This document shows, in pieces, positions 6,029 to 12,727 of a stretch of 16,525 bases of DNA. Location: contig DAIOUL010000055.1 in NCBI GenBank assembly GCA_036759545.1, forward strand, positions 1 through 16,525, given 5' to 3'. How positions within the stretch are numbered: position 1 is the stretch's first letter; the number at the start of each line of letters is the position of its first letter. This DNA comes from 66-474 sp036759545 (lineage in GTDB: Bacteria > Pseudomonadota > Gammaproteobacteria > Xanthomonadales > Rhodanobacteraceae). The notes below the pieces were generated by a model. That model saw only the letters and a list, made by a program, of their open reading frames with translations, was not told the origin of the DNA and made no database searches. The position numbers and the translations under genes are program-made.

Positions 6029-7031
6029 GCGCAGAAAGGATTCCCTGCTGGACTCTGCGGGATTTGTCTTTCGGACGCCCGTACGGGCCAAGAAGTCGCG
6101 ACCGCCGGCGAGCAAGCCGAGCGCGATGCAGATGACTGCGGCCCTGGGCCGGATCGGTCGGGTTGCGCACCGCCGTCCCGAGGTGATGGTGAAAGTCACC
6201 GGAAGCGTCCGCGGATTCCGCAGTCTGAAAGAACACCTTGCCTATATCACCCGCAACGGCAAGCTGATCGGCGAGCTCGAAGACGGCGCCTTGATCCAAG
6301 GCGCGAGCAATGTACGCAGCGTGGCCGAGGAGTGGTGGGACAAGAGTGGTGTGGATCGTCCCGCCCGAGCCCGCGACAGTATCAATCTGATCCTGTCCAT
6401 GCCAGCCTGCACTGATCCCGAAGTCGTGGCTGACGCGGCAAGAGCCTTTGCCCAGAAGACCTTTGGTGAGCACTACGACTATCTGCTGGCACACCACAAT
6501 AAGGAGTCCGATCCCAAGCGCCCGGAGAATCCGCATGCGCACTTAACGATCAGGACACGCGGAAGAGACGGCCAGCGGCTTGATCCGAGGAAGCACGATC
6601 TCCAGGCCTGGCGCGAAGCGTTCGCACTTGAACTGCGCGAGCGCGGTGTCGTTGCCGAAGCCACACCACGGCGGGTGCGCGGCATCACCCGCAAAGGCCA
6701 ACGCCAAGCGGTCCGCCACATGGACAAGCGGAAAGCGGCTCGCGTCACCCGCTGGAAACTTGAGCAAGCGGTCAAAACCGCATCGATCGGTAACGATGTC
6801 ACTGCAACACCGTGGGCAAGAGCGGCAAAGGAAAAGCAGCGAAAGATTCGTCGGGCATGGAACACGCTAGCCGTCGCATTCGAGCAAGCCGGACAGCCGA
6901 AGCTCGCGCAGGAGCTCAGACAATTCATGAACACGATGCCGCCGGCCCAGACCGAGCGCGAACACTTCGTTGCGAAGGCGAGGAAATTACTCGATAAGCA
7001 GCCGGCTAGAGATCGCGGGCGAAGCAGATAA
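6021..7031 (+). CDS. MOBP-type (VirD2/TraI-like) relaxase
   Basis: Nicks oriT by transesterification through a Tyr, stays bound to the 5' end and pilots the strand through a helper's type IV secretion channel. The product has 336 residues: a relaxase domain with a short basic tail, and no helicase or primase domain. Seen: a candidate nucleophile Tyr75 in LKEHLAYITRNG (motif I), and a metal-binding His cluster with HHN (~158-160) and NPHAHLTIR (~171-178), the HxH of motif III. After ~220 the protein is Arg/Lys-rich and helical, which would suit DNA or MobC contact. The start ATG lies inside the last codons of mobC. Small size and the His/Tyr layout favour a VirD2-like mobilization nuclease; subfamily assignment within MOBP is uncertain. 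The RP4-like nic site 5' of mobC agrees with it. Confidence 0.85.
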   Translation: MAKRRKDSLLDSAGFVFRTPVRAKKSRPPASKPSAMQMTAALGRIGRVAHRRPEVMVKVTGSVRGFRSLKEHLAYITRNGKLIGELEDGALIQGASNVRSVAEEWWDKSGVDRPARARDSINLILSMPACTDPEVVADAARAFAQKTFGEHYDYLLAHHNKESDPKRPENPHAHLTIRTRGRDGQRLDPRKHDLQAWREAFALELRERGVVAEATPRRVRGITRKGQRQAVRHMDKRKAARVTRWKLEQAVKTASIGNDVTATPWARAAKEKQRKIRRAWNTLAVAFEQAGQPKLAQELRQFMNTMPPAQTEREHFVAKARKLLDKQPARDRGRSR

Positions 7032-7351
7032 AGGTCGCCGTGCACGCGAACGAGCAACGAGAAAATGCAAGCTCTGGATGCGACTGTCGTTGATCACTGA
7101 GATCGACGCGAACGACTCAGAACGGCCTAAGGCAGCCAGTCGTCCGCACGTTGGCCTACACGGAAACGCAACTGCGCCGTTGGTCTCTTCCCGTTGCTCG
7201 CGGCTCCTGTAAAAGCCCGTAGAGTGGCGCAGGCCTTTCTCGCCATGCGTGAGCGGTCTTAATGCCATCTTGATACACCGCCACGCAATCTCTCCGCCGT
7301 TCTGATGCGCGCGTTTTCATGATGCGCACCGTCATTGCGGCGGAGCGATCG
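7032..7351. other. Intergenic junction between the mobile element and the kdp operon
   Basis: About 320 bp without a convincing gene; it should hold the right element end and the kdp promoter. Seen: CGAGAAAAT at 7058-7066, also present just after tRNA-Cys at 3576-3584 (9 nt, possibly chance). An ACGACT/AGTCGT inverted repeat (7112-7117, 7138-7143) could form a weak stem. TGATGCGC occurs twice (7303-7310 and 7320-7327), 17 bp apart start to start. I cannot name a confident -35/-10 pair or a KdpE site. Confidence 0.5.
7294..7343 (+). promoter_or_regulatory. Possible 5'-leader stem near the first kdp ribosome-binding site
   Basis: CCGCCG (7294-7299) can pair with CGGCGG (7338-7343), and the stem may extend over an internal loop through TGA/TCA. 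Its right arm overlaps the first bases of the GGAG ribosome-binding site (7342-7345) of the first small gene. It could therefore hide that site in the mRNA. Short, and in GC-rich DNA, so weak. Confidence 0.25.
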
Positions 7352-7450
7352 ATGGACGTCGTTTATCTCTTGCTGATGCTGGGCTTCGGTGCGTCGCTGT
7401 TCGCGCTGGGCGCCGCGTGCCGGAAGTTGGAGCAGCGCCGTGAGCGCTGA
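7352..7450 (+). CDS. 32-residue membrane peptide at the head of the kdp operon
   Basis: A small ORF: Met-Asp, then one hydrophobic segment (about residues 3-22, VVYLLLMLGFGASLFALGAA), then a basic/polar tail ending in RRERR-like residues (KLEQRRER). The ATG at 7352 follows GGAG with 6 nt spacing, and the stop overlaps the kdpF start by 11 nt, typical of a real coupled gene. It would make a single-pass inner-membrane peptide. It is not KdpF, which follows. From memory, small MDxxYxLL peptides precede kdpF in other proteobacteria, but I cannot name the family. A role as an extra Kdp-complex subunit or stabiliser is a guess. Confidence 0.7.
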   Translation: MDVVYLLLMLGFGASLFALGAACRKLEQRRER

Positions 7451-7544
7451 ACCGGGTTGGGTGTACGCGCTGGCAGGAATCCTGGCCGCGGGTCTGTTCG
7501 TGTATTTGCTGTACGCGCTGATCGATGCGGAGCATCTGGAATGA
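7440..7544 (+). CDS. kdpF: KdpF, small subunit of the K+-transporting ATPase
   Basis: 34-residue single-span inner-membrane peptide that stabilises the KdpFABC complex in E. coli. The hydrophobic core is WVYALAGILAAGLFVYLLYAL, followed by the short polar end IDAEHLE; the xYLLYALxxxE pattern is typical of KdpF. The start is the GTG at 7440 with GGAG at 7429-7432. The gene overlaps the preceding small ORF by 11 nt, and its TGA overlaps the kdpA ATG (ATGA at 7541-7544). Too short for routine ORF calling. Confidence 0.88.
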   Translation: MSAEPGWVYALAGILAAGLFVYLLYALIDAEHLE

Positions 7545-9238
7545 ACGCCAACCCGTGGTTGCAGCTCGCGCTGTATCTGATCGCGCTGTTCGCGCTGGCC
7601 TGGCCATTGGGAAAGTGGTTGCAGCGCGTGTTCGACGGTTCGCTCGCGGCGCGCTGGCGCTGGATGGCCGCAACCGAACGTGGATTGCTGCGGCTCATCG
7701 GCGCGGCGCAAGACGACATGCCGTGGTGGCGCTACGCCGGCGCGATCGTCGCGTTCAATCTGATCGGCGCGCTGGTCGTGTATGCGATGCAACGCCTGCA
7801 ATTCGCGTTGCCACTGAATCCGGCACACATGGGCGCGGTATCGCCCGATTCTTCCTTCAACACCGCGGTCTCGTTCACCACCAACACCAACTGGCAGGGT
7901 TACGGCGGCGAATCGACGATGAGCCATCTCACCCAGATGGCGGCGCTGACAGTGCAGAACTTTCTTTCCGCCGCGACCGGAATCGTGGTGGCGATCGCAT
8001 TGATCCGCGGACTGGCGCGCAGCAACGCGCATGAACTCGGCAATGCGTGGCTGGATCTGATTCGCTGCACGTTTTGGGTCTTGTTGCCGCTGTCGTTCGT
8101 GTTCGCGCTGTTCCTGGTGAGCCAGGGCGTACCGCAGGATTTCGCCGCGCCGGTCACGGTGCACACGCTGCAAGCCGCGCACACGCAGAGCATCGCGCTG
8201 GGTCCGGTCGCGTCGCAGGAAGCCATCAAGGAACTCGGCACCAACGGCGGCGGCTTCTTCAACGCCAATTCCGCGCACCCGTTCGAGAACCCGAACGGGC
8301 TCACCAATTTCATCGAGATGCTTTCGATTTTCCTGATCCCAGCCGCGCTGGTGTTCGCGTTCGGGCGGATGGTGGGCGATCAGCGTCAAGGCATCGCCGT
8401 GCTCGCTGCGATGACGGTGTTGTTTGTCGGCTTGTATGCCGCCGGCGTGCTGGCGCAAGCGCAACCGAATCCGATGATCGCGAAGCTCGGCGTGGCAGGC
8501 GCCAGCATGGAAGGCATCGAAACGCGCTTCGGGCCGGTGGCATCGATGTTGTTCGCCGCGATCACCACCTCGGCAAGCTGCGGCGCGGTCAACTCGATGC
8601 ACGACAGCCTGATGCCGCTCGCGGGCGGCGTGCCGCTGTTCCTGATCCAGTTGGGCGAAGTGGTGTTCGGTGGCGTGGGCTCGGGCCTGTACGGCATGCT
8701 GATCTTCGCGATCCTCGCGGTGTTCATCGCCGGACTGATGATCGGGCGCACGCCGGAATACCTCGGCAAGAAGATCGGCGCGTTCGAGATGAAGATGGTA
8801 GCGATCGCAGCGCTGGCGGTACCGCTGCTGGTGCTGATCGGTACGGCGATCGCGGTGATGGCGCACGCAGGCCGCGCCGGACTGTTGAACCCCGGCGCGC
8901 ACGGATTTTCCGAAGCGCTGTACGCGTTCTCTTCCGCGGCCAACAACAACGGTTCCGCATTCGCCGGCATTTCCGCGAACACGCCGTTCTGGAACGTGCT
9001 GCTTGCGTTCGCGATGTGGTACGGACGCTTCCTCGTGATCGTGCCGGTACTGGCGCTGGCCGGCGCGCTTGCGAGCAAGCCGCGCCTGGCTGAATCCGCG
9101 GGCACGTTGCCGACGCACGGGCCGCTCTTCGTGATCCTGCTGATCGGTTCGGTGCTGCTGTTCGGCGCGTTGAACTACGTGCCGGCGCTTGCGCTCGGCC
9201 CGATCGCCGAACACTTCGCGTTGTTCGGCGCGCACTGA
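7541..9238 (+). CDS. kdpA: K+-transporting ATPase subunit A (channel-like)
   Basis: Inner-membrane K+ channel-like subunit of the KdpFABC pump; it selects K+ at the periplasmic side and passes it to KdpB. The product has 565 residues, near the usual length, and is hydrophobic throughout. The four selectivity-loop regions are visible: SFTTNTNWQGYGGE (~111-124), TNGGGFFNANSAHPFENPN (~234-252), TTSASCGAVNSMHD (~342-355), and SSAANNNGSAFAG (~464-476). The start ATG at 7541 sits in the ATGA overlap with kdpF, 8 nt after a GGAG. A longer in-frame start at 7457 would run through kdpF and is rejected. It is followed 11 nt later by kdpB. No odd residues were noticed in the motifs I could check. Confidence 0.97.
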   Translation: MNANPWLQLALYLIALFALAWPLGKWLQRVFDGSLAARWRWMAATERGLLRLIGAAQDDMPWWRYAGAIVAFNLIGALVVYAMQRLQFALPLNPAHMGAVSPDSSFNTAVSFTTNTNWQGYGGESTMSHLTQMAALTVQNFLSAATGIVVAIALIRGLARSNAHELGNAWLDLIRCTFWVLLPLSFVFALFLVSQGVPQDFAAPVTVHTLQAAHTQSIALGPVASQEAIKELGTNGGGFFNANSAHPFENPNGLTNFIEMLSIFLIPAALVFAFGRMVGDQRQGIAVLAAMTVLFVGLYAAGVLAQAQPNPMIAKLGVAGASMEGIETRFGPVASMLFAAITTSASCGAVNSMHDSLMPLAGGVPLFLIQLGEVVFGGVGSGLYGMLIFAILAVFIAGLMIGRTPEYLGKKIGAFEMKMVAIAALAVPLLVLIGTAIAVMAHAGRAGLLNPGAHGFSEALYAFSSAANNNGSAFAGISANTPFWNVLLAFAMWYGRFLVIVPVLALAGALASKPRLAESAGTLPTHGPLFVILLIGSVLLFGALNYVPALALGPIAEHFALFGAH

Positions 9239-9249
9239 TGGAGATCTAG

Positions 9250-11310
9250 ATGGATGACACCTCGACTCGCGCGATGCCGTTGACGAATCCCGCGCTGCTG
9301 AAACCCGCGCTGCGCGATTCACTGCGCCGCCTGTTGCCGCAGGCGCAACTGCGCAATCCGGTGATGTTCACCGTGTGGATCGGCAGCGCGCTCACCACCA
9401 TCCTCGGCATCGCCGCGCTGCGCACGCATGCGAACGCGCTGTTCACGCTGGCCATCGCGGTGTGGTTGTGGGCCACTGTGTGGTTCGCCAATCTCGCCGA
9501 AGCGCTGGCCGAAGGCCGCGGCAAGGCGCAGGCTGCCGCGTTGCGCGCGGCGCGCGCGCGAATCTACGCCAAGCTGTTGCGGGAACCGCGCTACGGCGCG
9601 GCGTGGCTGCCGGTGCCCAGCGACGAATTGCGCGTAGGCAAGTCCGTGCTGGTCGAAGCAGGCGACACCATTCCCGCCGACGGCGAGGTGATCGAAGGCG
9701 CAGCATCGGTGGACGAATCCGCCGTCACCGGCGAATCCGCGCCCGTGATCCGCGAATCCGGCGGCGACCGTTCTTCCGTCACGGGCGGCACGGTTGTGCT
9801 GTCGGACTGGATCGTGGTGCGCATCACCGCCAAACCCGGCGAAGCGTTTCTCGATCGCATGATCGCGATGGTGGAAGGCGCGCGTCGCGCGCGCACGCCG
9901 AACGAGATCGCGCTGACGATCCTGCTGGTGGCGTTGACGCTGGTGTTCCTGATCGTCTGCGTCACGCTGCTGCCGTTTTCGCTGTACAGCGTATCGGCAG
10001 CCGGCGGCAGCGCGGTCAGCGTCGATGTTCTGGTGGCGCTGCTCGTCTGTCTGATCCCGACCACCATCGGCGCGTTGTTGGCCGCGATCGGCATCGCCGG
10101 CATGAGCCGCATGCTGCGCGCCAACGTGATCGCCACGTCTGGCCGCGCGGTGGAAGCCGCAGGCGACGTGGACGTGCTGCTGCTGGACAAGACCGGCACG
10201 ATCACGCTCGGCAACCGGCAAGCCACTGCATTCCACCCCGCACCGGGCGTTGACGAGCACGCACTGGCCGAAGCCGCGCAACTGGCATCGCTCGCCGACG
10301 AAACGCCGGAAGGCCGTTCGATCGTGGTGCTGGCGAAGGAGCAATACGGCTTGCGCGGGCGCGAGTTGCACGACATGCAGTTCGTCGCGTTCTCAGCGCG
10401 CACGCGCATGAGCGGCGCGGACATCGGCGAACGCCGCATCCGCAAGGGCGCAGCCGATGCGATCGCCGCGTTCGTCGAAAACGCCGGCGGCGCGTTGCCA
10501 AACGCGGTGCGCGAGAGCGTGCAGAATATCGCGCGCGCCGGCGGCACGCCACTGGTCGTCGCAGAAGATGCGCGCGTGCTGGGAACGATCGAATTGAAGG
10601 ACATCGTCAAGGGCGGCATCCGCGAACGCTTCGCGCAATTGCGCCGTATGGGCATCCGCACGGTGATGATCACCGGCGACAACCGCCTCACCGCCGCGGC
10701 GATCGCCGCCGAAGCCGGCGTGGACGATTTTCTCGCCGAAGCCAAACCCGAGGACAAGCTGGCGCTGATCCGCCGACATCAATCGGAAGGACATCTCGTT
10801 GCCATGACCGGCGATGGCGCCAACGACGCGCCCGCGTTGGCGCAGGCTGACGTGGCGGTGGCGATGAACACCGGCGCGTCCGCGGCCAAGGAAGCCGGCA
10901 ACATGGTCGATCTGGACAGCAATCCGACCAAGCTGCTGGAAGTGGTCGAAGTCGGCAAGCAGATGCTGATGACGCGCGGCGCGCTGACGACTTTCAGCGT
11001 CGCCAACGACGTCGCCAAGTATTTCGCAATCGTCCCGGCCGCGTTCGCGGCGACCTATCCGCAGTTGAAGGCGCTGGACGTGATGCGGTTGCACTCGCCG
11101 CAGTCGGCGATTCTTTCCGCGGTGATCTTCAATGCGCTGATCATCGTGCTGCTGATTCCGCTGGCGCTGAAGGGCGTGAAGTATCGCGCGCAACCGGCGG
11201 CGCAATTGCTGCGCCAAAACCTGCTGATCTACGGACTGGGCGGACTGATCGCGCCGTTTATCGGCATCAAGCTGATCGACCTGTTGCTGACCGTGTTGCA
11301 CCTCGTGTGA
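9250..11310 (+). CDS. kdpB: K+-transporting P-type ATPase subunit B
   Basis: Catalytic P-type ATPase subunit that hydrolyses ATP to drive K+ uptake through KdpA. The product has 686 residues, as expected. In order: N-terminal membrane helices (~35-85), the actuator loop with TGES at 160-163 (S163 corresponds to the regulatory phospho-Ser of E. coli), LIPTTIGALLAAIGIAGM (~268-285) in the membrane, the phosphorylation motif DKTGTIT with D313, the nucleotide-binding region with KGAADAI, then TGDN and GDGANDAPAL with D522 and D526, and C-terminal helices. The ATG at 9250 has GGAG 6 nt upstream, 11 nt after kdpA. The stop at 11310 is followed 10 nt later by a porin-like gene rather than kdpC. Confidence 0.97.
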   Translation: MDDTSTRAMPLTNPALLKPALRDSLRRLLPQAQLRNPVMFTVWIGSALTTILGIAALRTHANALFTLAIAVWLWATVWFANLAEALAEGRGKAQAAALRAARARIYAKLLREPRYGAAWLPVPSDELRVGKSVLVEAGDTIPADGEVIEGAASVDESAVTGESAPVIRESGGDRSSVTGGTVVLSDWIVVRITAKPGEAFLDRMIAMVEGARRARTPNEIALTILLVALTLVFLIVCVTLLPFSLYSVSAAGGSAVSVDVLVALLVCLIPTTIGALLAAIGIAGMSRMLRANVIATSGRAVEAAGDVDVLLLDKTGTITLGNRQATAFHPAPGVDEHALAEAAQLASLADETPEGRSIVVLAKEQYGLRGRELHDMQFVAFSARTRMSGADIGERRIRKGAADAIAAFVENAGGALPNAVRESVQNIARAGGTPLVVAEDARVLGTIELKDIVKGGIRERFAQLRRMGIRTVMITGDNRLTAAAIAAEAGVDDFLAEAKPEDKLALIRRHQSEGHLVAMTGDGANDAPALAQADVAVAMNTGASAAKEAGNMVDLDSNPTKLLEVVEVGKQMLMTRGALTTFSVANDVAKYFAIVPAAFAATYPQLKALDVMRLHSPQSAILSAVIFNALIIVLLIPLALKGVKYRAQPAAQLLRQNLLIYGLGGLIAPFIGIKLIDLLLTVLHLV

Positions 11311-11320
11311 GTTGAATACG

Positions 11321-12118
11321 ATGAAAGCGCGCCGCCTCATTTTGGTCTGCGGTTTGCTGGCGAGTTCGCCAGCGGCATTCGCCGATTCGACCTTCAGCGG
11401 CAATCTCGCATTGACCAGCGATTACCTGTTTCGCGGGCTGAGCCAGACTTGGGGAAAGCCCGCGCTGCAAGGCGGTGTGGATTACAACGCCGGGCGTTTT
11501 CATGCGGGCGCGTGGACATCGAACGTCAGCCGCAACAGCTATCCCGGCGGCGGGATCGAAATGGACGTGTTTACCGATGCCGCGTTCTGGCAGCGTGGCG
11601 ACTGGAGCGCGCGTGCGGGCCTTTACGCATATTTCTATCCGGACGCCAATCTCGATCACGTGCAGCCGGCGTTGCCGAGCCGCACACTCGACACGCTGGA
11701 AGCGAATCTCTCACTGACCTGGAAGAGCTGGACGTTGAAGTATTCGCGCGCGTTGACCGATTACTTCGGCGCCGACGTCGAACAGGGCTACAGCGGCAGC
11801 ACGCGCGGCACGCAATATCTGCAACTGGATGGTTCGATCCCGCTCAGCAAGCAGTGGAGCCTGGCGCCGCATGTGGGTTACACGGATTATAGCCGCGGTC
11901 TGCAAACGCCGCTGTCGAACGGTGCAAGCGATCCGAGTTATGCAGACTACAGTCTGGCCATGAAATACACGCCGACCGATAAAATCGCGGTCAGTCTCAA
12001 CGTATCGCACGCGACCAACGCCGCATTTTACCGCCACGTCGCCAGTTTCCGCGATCCCGCCGACATCGAAGATCTCGGCGGCACGCGCGCGATCCTCACC
12101 CTTTCCGCCACGCTTTGA
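11321..12118 (+). CDS. TorF/Gcw_chp-family putative outer-membrane porin inside the kdp operon
   Basis: 265 residues with a clear signal peptide: basic MKARR, a hydrophobic core, and a cleavage site after SSPAAFA (~22). The mature part opens with the hallmark TSDYLFRGLSQT (~34-45) of the Gcw_chp (TIGR02001) family. It then alternates short amphipathic strands and turns (AGLYAYFYP, LSLTWKSWTLKYSRALTDYFG, LAPHVGYTDYS, YSLAMKYTPTDKIAVSLNVSH), ending in AILTLSATL, a beta-barrel-like end. It is predicted to be an outer-membrane barrel; a transport role is inferred from the family name only. I chose the ATG at 11321; a TTG 9 nt earlier adds nothing. It sits 10 nt after kdpB and 9 nt before kdpC, so it should share the kdp mRNA. 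K+ passage across the outer membrane is a tempting but unproven job. Confidence 0.88.
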   Translation: MKARRLILVCGLLASSPAAFADSTFSGNLALTSDYLFRGLSQTWGKPALQGGVDYNAGRFHAGAWTSNVSRNSYPGGGIEMDVFTDAAFWQRGDWSARAGLYAYFYPDANLDHVQPALPSRTLDTLEANLSLTWKSWTLKYSRALTDYFGADVEQGYSGSTRGTQYLQLDGSIPLSKQWSLAPHVGYTDYSRGLQTPLSNGASDPSYADYSLAMKYTPTDKIAVSLNVSHATNAAFYRHVASFRDPADIEDLGGTRAILTLSATL

Positions 12119-12127
12119 GAAACCGTC

Positions 12128-12727
12128 ATGTTCTCTCTATTTCGCCCGGCGTCGATCCTCTTCGTGCTGCTCAGCGTGATCACCGGCATTGCCTATCCGT
12201 TGGTGGTATTCGGCATCGCGCAAGTGGCCTTTCCGCACGAGGCCAACGGCAGCATGATCGAGCGCGGAGGCAAGCCTATCGGCAGCGCGCTGATCGGTCA
12301 GCAATTCGATGCTCCGGGCTATTTCCAGGGGCGGCCTTCCGCCACCACTCCGATGCCATACAACGCACTGGCGTCCACGGGCAGCAATCTAGGCCCGAGC
12401 AATCCCGCGTTGATCGAAGTGGTGAGACAACGCCTCGCGTCGTTGCGCGCGGCCAATCCGGAATCGCGCGGCCCAGTGCCGTCGGAACTGGTAATGGCGT
12501 CTGCCAGCGGACTCGATCCCGATATTTCACCGCAGGCCGCCGATTGGCAGGTGCCGCGGGTGGCGCATGCGCGCGGCGTGCCCATTGCGCAAGTGCGCGC
12601 GCTGATCCATGCGCATACGCAACCGCCCGCGCTGGGTCTGTTCGGCGAGCCGCGGGTCAACGTCCTGGCCCTGAATCTGGCGCTGGACGACGCGCAATAC
12701 CCTTCGGAGGATAATCCGCGCCGATGA
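12128..12727 (+). CDS. kdpC: K+-transporting ATPase subunit C
   Basis: Single-span inner-membrane subunit whose soluble periplasmic part is required for assembly and high K+ affinity of KdpFABC. The product has 199 residues. A membrane segment lies at ~10-30 (ILFVLLSVITGIAYPLVVFG), followed by GSALIGQQF, YFQGRPSAT, PYNALASTGSNLGPSNP, SGLDPDISPQAA and VNVLALNLAL, all characteristic of KdpC. The ATG at 12128 follows the porin-like gene by 9 nt, and its TGA overlaps the kdpD ATG (ATGA at 12724-12727). Its ribosome-binding site is weak (GAGAAA), so translation may depend on coupling. Confidence 0.96.
   Translation: MFSLFRPASILFVLLSVITGIAYPLVVFGIAQVAFPHEANGSMIERGGKPIGSALIGQQFDAPGYFQGRPSATTPMPYNALASTGSNLGPSNPALIEVVRQRLASLRAANPESRGPVPSELVMASASGLDPDISPQAADWQVPRVAHARGVPIAQVRALIHAHTQPPALGLFGEPRVNVLALNLALDDAQYPSEDNPRR

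Larger units (their letters stand above)
3566..7031 (+). mobile_element. Small integrative mobilizable element at tRNA-Cys (right end undetermined)
   Basis: The block has int, a hairpin-rich oriT region, a mobC-like gene and a relaxase gene, all on the plus strand, between tRNA-Cys and the kdp operon. It looks complete for integration and for mobilization by a helper, but has no type IV secretion, replication, excisionase or cargo gene. The left end is placed at the tRNA-Cys CCA by family custom. The right end must lie between the relaxase stop (7031) and the kdp operon (about 7352) if kdp is host DNA, but no direct repeat of the tRNA end is visible there. Total length is then about 3.5-3.8 kb, unusually small for an IME. 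The interval shown stops at the last mob gene. Confidence 0.7.

Noticed and set aside
7150..7160. TTGGCCTACA, similar to the tRNA end TGGCCTCCA, considered as the right attachment site.
   Set aside because: Eight of nine matching bases without flanking similarity is within chance for this length.
7457..7540. An in-frame upstream extension of kdpA.
   Set aside because: It runs through kdpF in another frame; the ATG at 7541 has a GGAG site, the ATGA overlap and the normal KdpA N-terminus.
7259..9322. A 687-codon minus-strand frame opposite kdpF and kdpA.
   Set aside because: Its product is Arg/Gln/His-rich without any domain, a typical artefact opposite a GC-rich membrane-protein gene whose own frame is certain.
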